A stretch of 64,000 nucleotides of DNA from Deuterostichococcus epilithicus (lineage: Eukaryota > Chlorophyta > Trebouxiophyceae > Prasiolales > Stichococcaceae), in NCBI GenBank assembly GCA_033439295.1, contig JAVTLE010000011.1:1178082-1242081 (forward strand). The letters run 5' to 3'. Shown piece after piece: positions 11,901-21,304 of the stretch. The number at the start of each line of letters is the position of its first letter. Position 1 is the stretch's first letter. The translations under genes and the position numbers were made by a program. The notes under the pieces were generated by a model that was given only the letters and a program-made list of their open reading frames with translations, ran no database searches and was not told where the DNA came from.

Positions 11901-12964
11901 CGCTCGCCTGCCCGAATGGGGTTGAAGGTGACGTTGATGCACGCCTCCGCCTCCTTCTCCGTAAGTACGCCAATCTTCACCTGCGGATAATCATGCCAAC
12001 TTTGGCAGAGGTTTCATGACCAGCAACGATTCATGACCAGCTCAGGTGATCCCGGTTTGACCTTCGGCTTTCTGGGCCGATTTTTGTGCTCACCGTATGC
12101 TGGACTGCGAGTTGCCCTCGAGTTGCCCACGACGCACGCCGTAAAGTGCGATGCAGTGTCTGCATTGCGTATTGCATTTCAGAGCCAGGCGGCGGCAGCA
12201 ACCGCGCACCAGCTCGTCAGTCTCCTTTCGGCTGATGTTCCACTCCTGCGCCCGGCCGCGCAGCGGGCCCCGCTCTACGACCGCCACCCGCAGCCCCGCC
12301 AGCTGCAGCGCGCATGCCAGGAAAATGCCCAGTGTGCCGCCGCAGACCACCTGACAATGGCAGAGGGCGCTGCGCCTTCAGGGTTTTGCTGCTGTTGTCG
12401 AAGCAATCCTTCAGGAATGGACCGATGTGATGCGTGCGCTCTGTGTCTCGCCAGTATAAGCCTGCAGTGGCTGTTCAGGGTCTGTAACTATTGCATGTGC
12501 AGCCAGTCGACAACGGCATACCAGGTCAAACTGTGGGTCTCCAGGCAGCGGGCTGCTGAACTCGCGCACGAACTCTGGCGCCTCGCCAGCGGCGGCGCCG
12601 GTCTGCAGCAGCAAAAAATCTCGACTCGATGACATGGAAGACACCGCACACACCGCAAAAAGTGTGCCACGGGGCGCAAGGTGACATTGGCTGTGCATGA
12701 CTGTCACAGCAGACCTTGGCATGGCGCAATTTATACCACATTGCATCCGCCTTCTGCAGCGCTTCGAAAGTGGTGCTGCCGCCCGCGCCGCCAGCTGCAC
12801 GAGAAACACTGCACCAGCCTTTCAGCCTGGCGAAATCCCATCTATGCACATTCCAACGCTGATCCTTGACAGACAGGCAGATGATGCAGGTGCGCAGGGG
12901 CATGCGCCTTTCATGCAAACTCACCCTGCTTCGTTTCCGCAGCCACGTTCATCTTCTCAAACAT
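8953..12964 (-). CDS. FAD-dependent oxidoreductase, plant lycopene-cyclase-like family
   Basis: Multi-exon minus-strand gene ending with TGA at 8953-8955. Recognisable exons in order: EFVREFSSPLPGDPQFD (about 12590-12520); the Rossmann FAD motif VVCGGTLGIFLACALQLAG with VVERGPLRGRAQEWNISRKE (about 12350-12230); EKEAEACINVTFNP; VWVEDVLNLGFSPIKAIELV; ECREQVRKRFEASGGTLFEF plus a Gly/Ser linker (about 11480-11200); GHKPDGVCLVVGACNRG; QYFWEAFPSGSG with YLFSYLDADERRPSLE; RILFGFFPTYRQSPLRPAWD; and GDASGIQSPLSFGGFGALTR, the second FAD-contact loop. The order matches an uncharacterised plant/algal flavoprotein family with N-terminal plastid targeting. Substrate is unknown. The start is uncertain: MFEKMNVAAETKQ at 12964 is the first in-frame Met of its exon, and an upstream exon is possible. 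Confidence 0.85.
11270..11330 (-). repeat. Gly/Ser/Asn repeat coding a flexible linker
   Basis: A run of CCGCTG/CCGCCG hexamers inside the oxidoreductase exon encodes alternating Gly, Ser, Asn and Lys between two conserved parts of the FAD domain. It looks like a replication-slippage insertion in a loop, and does not break the frame. Confidence 0.7.
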
Positions 12965-13711
12965 GCGCCGTGTTAGACTGGTGTCTGTAATTGTCGCCGC
13001 ATCAGCGAAGTTCGTCGCGCTGCATTGGTGGCTGGGCTGTGCGGCTGATGCATCCTGGCGTCGACATTGTCGCCTTGGCTGTGATGACGCCTGCACGTGG
13101 GCATTCAATAAGCATATCACGATCAACATCGCGATGCATTCACGTGATTCGTGAAGCCATTTGGCAAACCATAGTGGTCTCACCAGCAGATGCGGCAACC
13201 CCGGCGCGGTATGCGACCGACTGACATGCTTCTGCGGCGCGACGCGACAGACTGGTCGCTGTTGCTGGGCATGTACAAGACCGCCAGATGAAAAGGCAAT
13301 CGAGTGCATGATTGGTATGCACCGAAGGCTGAACACGCCACTCGAATCTCAAATCAATCCAATGGGCATTCGGTCTCTGGTATCGGTACAGGTTCAGTCT
13401 GGCTTCGAGCGCGCCGTTCTAAGGCCAGCTGACATGCAAAGTAGTACTAAGCTGTATAATTGCTGTCTGTGGCTCGGCGAAGCGTAATGGTGTCGACTGA
13501 CCCGGTCTGCACATGCACGTCGACATTGCATTTGCCAGCGCATCGCTGAGATCAGGAAAATCCGGCGCAAAAGTGGCTCTGACCCCGTTGTCGTGTTTGC
13601 GATAGCAGAAAGCGCTGCACATGTGCTCAAGCGGGCACCGCACCCTGACCTCCGAAATCATTTGAGTTGCCGGCAACTTAGCAAAAAGTGCAGAGCGTTC
13701 TTGACGGGTGC
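12965..13711. other. 5' flank of the oxidoreductase, no gene resolved
   Basis: Upstream of the minus-strand flavoprotein. The in-frame extension beyond 12964 (reading NFADAATITDTSLTRR) may still be coding and may hold the plastid transit peptide, with a possible acceptor near 13094. No further conserved segment was recognised up to about 13700. Confidence 0.4.
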
Positions 13712-14575
13712 TGGCAACAGGGCAGCATGCAGTCAATTGCTGAGCAGGTCCCAGCTGAACGTAATGACGCCACCTCTCAGCAAGTTGAGGATGCGCCATC
13801 TGGCGGCGCGGCAGCCTGCGCCGAGCATCCAGACGAGGACGAATTGACTGGCTCGGACGCAGACGAAGAGGGCTGGGTTCATGGCACCGTCCTGCGCGTA
13901 CAGGCAGGGGCCAGCCAGGTGTGGGCCAGGCCGCTCTCGTGGCGCCTTCAAGCCGCCGTGTCTAACAGGCATGGTTGATTTAGACGCGACAATGCTGATC
14001 AACAAGCCACGTCGTTTGTTACAGGTGCAATGGGTTCTGGACGACCAGATGCACCAGCTCGTCGTGGTAGAGTGGTTCGCATCATGGGTGCGGCAGTCCA
14101 TGGACGCTGCCGCCCAAGTGGACCGGTGTGCTGACAGGACCAACTGCAAGGCTGACAGAAACCCTTCAGATCCCCTCCGGAAGCTTGGACAATGTGTGAT
14201 AATGCTGTGCAGCGAGGCATTGGTCCTGCACGTGGAGGGCAGAGAACGCTCGGATGTTGCCATGCAGCATGGCGCGGCGCTTGCCCGACATCGCGTTTTT
14301 GCGCCTTCCTGTCATGGAAGGTTCCGCCAACACGTCCTTCGCAATGGAAAAGGTTTGGACAAGCATGGTTCGTGATTGTACCCTCACATGTGCACGGATG
14401 GTGGACTGGAAACCATCTGCATGTCGGACTGCCAAGCAATTTTCTCCCGCTGCGGCAGGTGCTGACTAAACCGGAGGCACGACGGCAGGGCGCCCGCCCG
14501 GTGCTGCGCGACGGCGCCCGCTGGCCCTGCTTCACCCTGCACGACTACACGCTGCAGCCGCTGGCCCAGGCGTGA
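13712..14575 (+). CDS. Unidentified exon group, possibly the 5' part of the next gene
   Basis: Several plus-strand segments have coding character and splice-like borders. An acidic stretch reads EHPDEDELTGSDADEEGWVH (about 13830-13885), continuing GTVLRVQAGASQ before a gtgtgg donor. A segment after a ttacag acceptor reads VQWVLDDQMHQLVVVEWFAS (about 14027-14090), and another reads PDIAFLRLPVMEGSAN (about 14288-14335). A last piece reads RDGARWPCFTLHDYTLQPLA before TGA at 14573-14575. No family was recognised. The text before the stop is CCCAG-GCGTGA, so a GC-AG intron joining this group to the exon at 14717 is possible. Start and exact exons are not resolved. Confidence 0.3.
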
Positions 14576-14716
14576 TGTAGGAGTTTACAGAAATGGGCGT
14601 TGTGCAGTCTCGGCCTGACAGTATGGTTTAGGACGCTATGTGGCCAGGGTTGTTTCGAGAGTTGCTGCCAGTACAGAAGTGGTTGGCACTCAGCTGAGGG
14701 TTCCATTGACCTGCAG

Positions 14717-16632
14717 CTGACTGGCGAGTCTGCACTCGAGGAGTTGGCTGCTGCCGTGATGGAGCACTCTGCCGGACCGGTGCAGCTGACCGCGCAGCAG
14801 GTACGGTGCCTGCCGTTCCCTCCTATGGGGCTCAATATCCAGGTAGGTGTAGTCCCACCACTAGCTTCAAGGGGTTGCTGTCTCCGAGAGAGAAGAAAGA
14901 GCAGGTTGGAATGTGGATGGCAAGAGGAACAGATGGCTGTCATACTTTGGTGGCTTCGATGCTCAGTACCAAGGGGGAGTGTCGTTCTGTCTCACGCAGG
15001 ACGCGGAGCTTGCTTCGCATCAGCAAGAGCACTGGGCGGGCCTGAGCAGCAGTGGCACCGGCGCCGGAGCCGCGGCGGAGTCGAGCAGCAAGAGCCAGAC
15101 CGTGCAGCCGCCGCTGCCGCTGCCGCTGCCCGTGAAAGTGCGGCAGCTGACAAATGGCGCGGCAGACCTGAAAGCGCTGCTGGCTGACGCTCGCGCCGCC
15201 GGCTGCCCTGCCGCAGTCCTGTGGACCGCCTCCGGCGACGCTGCTGGACCCGCCGGCGGCGCTGCAGGCGGTTCTGCTGAGGGCGCCACCGCGGCAGGCG
15301 GCGAGGCGGCAGCAGGCGGCTCAGAGGCAGCGAACAGCTCCTCAGTGAGTGGGTCGGTGGCCGGCAGCGGCTCTGCGGCGGCGGACGTGGCTGGGCTGCT
15401 CGCTGCAGCCGCAGCCGCCCTGAGCGGCGCAGGAGGCCCGACACCACTGGCGGGGCACATCGACATCACCGCGTCCAAAGCCAACAAGTGAGCCCTCCTC
15501 TCTGCTTGCGACCCAGCCTCGTCCAGCACAGGTATGCCTCCAATTCGTCAGGCAACCATCCCATTGCATCCCAGTCGACAGCGCAGGATGCTTCAGGCTG
15601 CAGGAGGATGCACATGCCTCACAGCCCGCATCGTCTTCCAGCAGCACCCTCGAGCCTCGTGATGCTGAGATGTGTCGCTCGTCCGCAGGGTGCTATCGGG
15701 GGCGCTGAAGGTGAAGCAGCTGCCGGCCTGCCACGTGTACAGCGACATGAAGCTGGTGCACAGGGGCGGCGCTGCAGAGCCCGACGCCCTGGCGGCCGAG
15801 CTGGCCTCGCTGCACATTGGAGACGCCACGCCGGCGGCGGCGGCGGCGCAAGGTGCGTGTGCGCTCAGAGAGGCATTCGCCTTCCCATGTGCCCAGTGCG
15901 CCGCACCACTCACGTGCCTGCACATTCACTCTTCCGCGCGCGACTCTGGGGGAATGCACCTCCTTGGAACAGCCCGTTCAATCCGCCAGATTCCTCAGCT
16001 CTGCAGCGTCATGCATGGGTTTTGCCGGCATCCCAGCAACTCCGTCGTGATGGCAGGCGCCGGGGCTGGCCAGGCGGGGAAAGCAGCAGCAGAAGGTGGA
16101 AGCTTCTCACCCGGCCTGTACGACCCGCCGGTGGGCAAGTTCAACAAGAGCGGCGCTGTGCGCGAGTTCGAAAAGGGCCTTGGGCATCTGTATCCTAAGG
16201 TGGGATCCCTGTTGTCCTCGCTGATGCTGCTTTGTGCGACCAGTAGGCAGGCTTCGATTGGTGGCGACACCGTGTCCCGCGCACGATTTCAGAGCCCAAC
16301 ACGCAGTTCCTCGCCTCCCAGTGGCCTCTCGGTGGACTAGGCAAGCCATCACGCTGTAGTTCAAGCAGCGGCTGTTTGAAGTCCGCAGAAGGTCGCAAAT
16401 GTGCATGGACTAGGGAGGTTTTTCTTGCAAATGCCTGCAGATGCCATGCCTGCGGTGCGGCTGCGCCTGGTGGCTGGGCGAGGGTTGGGACGCACACTGT
16501 GCGCGCTGCGGCTGGGACTGCGAGGCCGACGGATACGACGACGACTGCCGACCGCTGCCCAAGTTCCGTGCCAAGTACGATGCCTTCTGCGCGCACGTCA
16601 AGGCGGGCCACGCGCCGCGCTGGTCCAAGTGA
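14717..16632 (+). CDS. Thioredoxin-fold-like protein without CxxC, with C-terminal zinc ribbon
   Basis: Spliced plus-strand gene. The exon at 14717 follows ctgcag and reads ESALEELAAAVMEHSAGPVQ. A long exon from about 15001 to 15487 reads VKVRQLTNGAADLKALLADA then PAAVLWTAS, resembling the first strand-helix-strand of thioredoxin, then a long Ala/Gly/Ser insert, then GHIDITASKANK. The junction 15487/15691 restores KVLSGALKVKQLPACHVYSD and MKLVHRGG, like the second half of a thioredoxin fold. A further exon reads PPVGKFNKSGAVREFEKGLG. The last exon (from 16441) starts MPCLRCGCAWWLGEG, CARCGWDCE: two CxxC pairs of a zinc ribbon. Stop TGA at 16630-16632. The redox CxxC is absent, so a binding or scaffold role is more likely than catalysis. 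The true start is upstream and unresolved. Confidence 0.6.
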
Positions 16633-17097
16633 CGCTTGGGCAGTGAAGGAGATGGGGTCGGGCGCAGAACGCCAGCGCATGAATGTGTTCCAGTTGTGGT
16701 CTCAGCCGCTTTCACACAGGAACCTGGTGGCACAGCAGGCGCATTCAAAGTCGCTAGGGCAATGTCCACAGCTGTGTGCCGCTATTATTTATGCTGTTTG
16801 GCAATTCTCACCCCCGTCTGTCTCTCTCGTGCGTACAGCCGTCTCTACTCGTTTTCACTGAGCATTTGCTCGATGTGGGAGCTTGCGACCTTTGGCCACT
16901 GCTGTTCGGTGTTTGCAGTGCAGAGGTGTCGTAGATAATGTCATCTATGACGCTTCGCCATGTCTTGACTCGATCACCTCGCCTCGCCGTAGCAGGCACA
17001 GCAGATGCAGTTGTTGGAAGCGAGAATGCACTCTGCGGCCGCGCCGTTTCTGAGGCGGCCGCCAGTTGCCGCAGATCCCTTGACGCTTCCGGCAACC
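16633..17097. other. Intergenic stretch, nothing recognised
   Basis: Between the zinc-ribbon gene and the first copy of the tandem family. It should contain a 3' untranslated region and possibly lost 5' parts of copy A. No conserved coding or RNA signal was seen. Confidence 0.4.
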
Positions 17098-17291
17098 ATG
17101 CTGGACAGCAGGAACAAGTCAGAGGCGAGGCACTTTGCGGCGCGCGCTGTCAATGTGTGCTTGCATGTGAAGGCGAACTTCACGCTGTGTCTGCAGCAGC
17201 CGCTGCCTGCCGTCGACAGCGCCGCCCGCAAAAGCTCTTCCAACTACGCGGCCTTCCTGGCTTCGAATTTCAAATTTGAGAATGTGCGAGG
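17098..17291 (+). pseudogene. Tandem family copy A: C-terminal fragment
   Basis: The frame reads MLDSRNKSEARHFAARAVNV, later QQPLPAVDSAARKSSSNYAA and FLASNFKFENVR. It aligns with the C-terminal half of the full copy at 18258-19073 (ALEARRTAARWHNAALDV, LQPLPDNDGDIRKRFSKDYA, AFLAMNEYDTWN). The conserved core is EAR-x2-AAR and YAAFLA. The N-terminal half is not present immediately upstream, so this is probably a truncated copy. It could instead be the last exon of a gene whose other exons were not recognised. Confidence 0.5.
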
Positions 17292-17423
17292 TAAACTTGC
17301 GCAGCGCCCTGACGGACTGACTTGTGCCGGAGCCGTGCCTGAGTCTATCAGCAGGGAACCGCCACGAGTTCCTTCGAGCGCAATTTGACCGCCGCCACAT
17401 TGCCCGCCTTGATTTTGTGCAGA

Positions 17424-17867
17424 TTGGCCCGTGAGGCTGCCGAGCTCACTGCATCCGAGCACCAAACAAGGCTTGCGGCACTGCTGGCCAGCGTGCACGA
17501 AACAGCCGACTGACAGAAGCAACAGACAGAGATGCTGAAGGAAATAAGTGACCAACGCGCCCACCAAACAGCGCTACTGGAGGCCTTGAGCCACACAGCC
17601 GCCAGTGCCGCAGAGCAGCAGGCACATGCGACGTGCACCGATGCTGCAGCTTCAAGGCCGCCGTATAGCCGCTGCATGCCCTCGAGCTCAGGCACCTGGC
17701 CAGCACTGCAGCGCTCACGCGGCGGCCAGACCGTTGTCGCACCTGCGGCAAAGGCACGATCTACACAGACAGGCACCGAGCCTGCTGCTGCTGCGCGGGT
17801 GCTGACGGCAGCAGTACTTGCGGAAATCAGGCTGCACAAGGACGAGGCACTGGAGGCACGACGCTGA
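17424..17867 (+). pseudogene. Tandem family copy B: N-terminal and middle part, broken
   Basis: The frame reads LAREAAELTASEHQTRLAAL and then meets an in-frame TGA at 17511-17513. It continues QKQQTEMLKEISDQRAHQTA, ARSTQTGTEPAAAARVLTAA and EIRLHKDEALEARR, then stops at TGA 17865-17867. The full copy has matching elements in the same order (RQTALLEAVN, SRSTQTAAAT, VRLHKDKALEARRTAARW) and reads on past the second stop. An ATG at 17532 could start a 111-residue product, but the two stops and the missing C-terminal half favour a decayed duplicate. Confidence 0.55.
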
Positions 17868-18257
17868 GAGGCGCGCTAAGTCATAAACGACTTTCCTGGC
17901 ACGTCACTACACGCAATTTTGCAATTGTCCCGCTGAATAAGCCGCCGAGGTTCTGCTGTTGGGTTTTCGGCTCTCGGCTGCATCCTGGGTGGGAGTTCAG
18001 CGTGTCTGCTGGATACTGATGATGGTATGCCACGATAATTTTGGTCACACCATGCATGACCTGCAACTCGAGCCAGCTCCAAGCCTTGATCTTACCTTGG
18101 CAGACATCACGTCAACACCCTGACGCTTCACATTCGCCCTGTCTCGATCGCCTTGAATGCATCGATCTGTGCCTGGTCAGAGCGCGCTCAGACTCGGGCG
18201 CGCAGATTTCGCAGGCAACCCGGCAAATCGCACCCGACGTAATCGTTGCTTTGCACC

Positions 18258-19073
18258 ATGGCAGCCGAGGCCTGCACTGGAGGAGAGGAGGAGCTGACAG
18301 CCAGCCCCACTGCAACAGACGACTTCGTGGAGGTCGGTGCAGCCGAGGACGATGCACCCACTGCAATGGTGGCCAGCATGCAGTTGATCAGCCTGCACCT
18401 GTCACGACAGACGGCGCTGCTCGAGGCGGTCAATGGGAACCTGTCTCGGCACACAACGCTGCTGGAGTCTTTTGTGACCGCTCCTGCCAACAAGCCGGCG
18501 GCCGCGCCTGCGCGGCAGGCGCTGGCGGCGCAGACCGAGCAGGCGCTGGGACACTCGCAGGCAGTGCAGACGGATCCGGCGCCTGCTGCTGACAGTTCCA
18601 AGGCGACCAACTCCAAGGCGTCGCAGACAGACGCGGTGCCCGGCGACCCGCACTTGCGGAGCGTGTCAGGAATCGGGGCACTGCGCCACTCGCGCAGCAC
18701 CCAGACCGCAGCTGCGACCGCAGTGGAGCAGCAGCTAGCCGCCGCAAGCAGGCCAGAGCCACCTGAAGTCAGGCTGCACAAGGACAAGGCTCTGGAGGCG
18801 CGGCGGACAGCAGCGCGCTGGCATAATGCTGCTCTGGACGTTACAGCTGATGCCACACTGCCGCTGCAGCCGCTGCCCGATAATGACGGCGACATCCGCA
18901 AGCGCTTTTCGAAAGACTATGCGGCCTTCCTGGCGATGAACGAGTATGATACTTGGAACGCACTGTCATGCTGGTACGACCAAAAGCCCTGCAAGAAGCC
19001 GGCGGCGGTGGGCAGTCACGAGCCGCTGCAAGCGCAGCTCGGCCACTACATCGGCCTGCGCTCCCACCTCTGA
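18258..19073 (+). CDS. Unknown protein, intact member of a local tandem family (copy C)
   Basis: Open frame without introns from ATG 18258 (context caccATGG) to TGA 19071-19073, 271 residues. The N-terminus is acidic (ATDDFVEVGAAEDDAP). Two related heptad-like elements follow, LSRQTALLEAVNGN and LSRHTTLLESF. The middle is Ala/Gln/Thr-rich with three short motifs of the type QAVQTD, KASQTD, RSTQTA. The C-terminal part reads VRLHKDKALEARRTAARWHN then RKRFSKDYAAFLAMNEYDTW. No known domain was recognised. A short coiled coil is likely from the heptads. Two damaged relatives lie directly upstream, so the family arose by local tandem duplication. The lack of introns contrasts with nearly every other gene here. 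Confidence 0.55.
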   Translation: MAAEACTGGEEELTASPTATDDFVEVGAAEDDAPTAMVASMQLISLHLSRQTALLEAVNGNLSRHTTLLESFVTAPANKPAAAPARQALAAQTEQALGHSQAVQTDPAPAADSSKATNSKASQTDAVPGDPHLRSVSGIGALRHSRSTQTAAATAVEQQLAAASRPEPPEVRLHKDKALEARRTAARWHNAALDVTADATLPLQPLPDNDGDIRKRFSKDYAAFLAMNEYDTWNALSCWYDQKPCKKPAAVGSHEPLQAQLGHYIGLRSHL

Positions 19074-19763
19074 CATCGGTGCGCCTTCCCCATCACCTAT
19101 TCAGTACCTCACCACGGCTTAGCGAGTCGCCTGGTCGAAGTGGTCAACCTTGCTCTGTACATCCAGTGCTGGCTCGTGATAGACGGGCTGCTTGGTTCAA
19201 CCTGCAGGTCATCTCGCACTGAGCACGACATCTGCTGCACACACCCTCATGGCCCCATCGCGGTGCTTGATGACGGACAAGACACTTGGCACGGCGAATT
19301 GGACTTGCGATAATTAATGGATCTGCTGTGTGTGGCGTGCTGGAGACGCATGCAAAGCCCTTGGTTTTGACGCAGCAGCACCAAGCGCAAATTTGGCTTT
19401 TGAAGTATACACCAACGGTTGAATGACCTTTGTCGACCTTCTGGCTCATGATTTGCCAAATCGTGTTAGAAACCACCAACCTTCAGATAGCAGTGCCTCA
19501 AAAAATCACGCCACCGCCCGGGCACTCTGTGTTCACTAAAGTCCGGTCAAAGCAAAAGCGGAGCTGCAGGACGTCGCATTGCATCACGCTGTCAAGGCAG
19601 CTGCAGCAGGAAAGAGCACAGAACCGATGCGCAGCCACTGACGTGCTGGTGAGCTTGCTGCAGGAGGCTTGTCCAGTGCTGCAGGAAAAAGCACTGGTGC
19701 AAGTGCATCCGCCTGGCAGTGCAGCACAGCTGGCGGGTCGTGGCTGTGTGTTCCGAGCGGCCC
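19074..19763. other. Convergent 3' flank, no gene seen
   Basis: Lies between the stop of copy C (plus) and the stop of the large low-complexity gene (minus). The stretch 19270-19470 is lower in GC than its surroundings. No coding family, tRNA or repeat was recognised. Confidence 0.4.
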
Positions 19764-21266
19764 TCAGTGCACGCTGCCGTCCTCGCCGTGGCTGCGGCGC
19801 GGCCGGCGGGATAGGCTGCGCCGAAGGCCCTTCCTGGCCACAGCCGGTGGCTGCTGCTGCACGGCCGCCTCCTCAGCCACCGGCCGCTCGTCCTGGACAC
19901 GCGCCTCCATGGCCGTGGGACGCTTGAGGCTGCCGCGACGCTTCAGCCGCGCCCACCAGCCCGGCTTGTTGACGGGTCCTGCACAACCGAATGTAGCAGC
20001 TTGGGACGAGCGGCTTTGGAAGCGCACAGCACTTGGCAAGCAGCTGCAGATCCATACAAGGACATCTGGCAATCCGCCTTACTCTCAATTGCTAGTCTAA
20101 AACCCTAAAACCTTCCAGATGTGTCGTTGTCATCTCAGCCGCTTCTTAGATTCTCAGATCGATGATAGTTTGAAATTGTTTTGCGGCAGGAGCACATGTG
20201 GGCCAGAGCGTCATGTCTATGAGTGGACGGCGCACCGGCGGCACCCTGCGGCGGCGGCGTGGGTGGCTGCGAAAAGCGGGAATGCACCGGCAGCGGCGCG
20301 TCGGTGTGCTGGATGCGTGCATGGAGGGCCAAGTACTCCGCTGGATCGATTTTGATCTCGCTGGCCTCGTTCACCGCAGAGCCCCGCCGGCTGCCGCGCC
20401 GACTGCTGCCGCCCTCTGCGCGGCGGTTCACACAGGCATGAGGAGACCTGAGCCGGGAGGACTATCGCGAGAAAAGTTGCCCCACTGCAGCAGGGCCTCA
20501 GAGTGGCTTGTCGCAATTCAGGAGGGGCAGCAGGAAGGCATGTGAGGACGGCATTACGCCGCGCACCTGACCCCTCGCCCAAGGTCCAGCTGTGCACAAA
20601 CCTCACGGTGTTCTCCGCGCCGAGGGCCGACAGATCGGCTGCCGCCGGCCCGCCGCTGCCGCTGCTGCGCCGGCTGCTGTCGGCGCTGCTGCGTCGGGAG
20701 GGGGCGGGTGGCGTCACCGGCTCGCCGCCGCCGCCATCATCCCTTCGCACCCCCGCCGCCAGCTGCCTGGCTGTGAACGGCGAATGTGCAACTGATGGCG
20801 CCACAACCGCCGACACCAGCCCGGCTGCTGCAGCGGGCTTGCCATGTGCTGCTGGCACGGATGCAGCTGGCCCTGCTGTCGTTGGCGTGTGCTGGTCCTC
20901 GTCTGCCCCGCCGGTACCAGCGGAAAGCGGAGGTGGCTGGTCGCCAGCCGAGGCTGCCCCTCCGCTGCTGCCGCTGGCGGCGCCAGTGAACGGACGTTCC
21001 GCCAGCGGCGCGACCGAGCTCGCGGGAGCAAAGGCAGTATGCGGACTGCCAAGCGGCGGCTGGGCACCCTGCACGACAGCTGCACCGCCTGCTAGTTTGC
21101 AAAGATCATCGCGTGTGGCGGCCCCAGGCCGCGAGTCGGGCAGGAGCTCGCCAGCGGCACCTTCGCTACAGACCAAGGCCTGCGGAGGCGCGGCAGCCGT
21201 AGAAGTGCCTGCCGGCAGTGACAGCACGAAGCGCGGCCCGCTGGCACGCCATGCAGTATTGTCTGC

Positions 21267-21304
<38 letters not shown>

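Noticed and set aside
17511-17513. In-frame TGA in copy B considered as a recoded selenocysteine codon
   Set aside because: The intact copy has no Cys or Sec counterpart there, a second stop follows downstream, and half of the gene is missing; decay is simpler.
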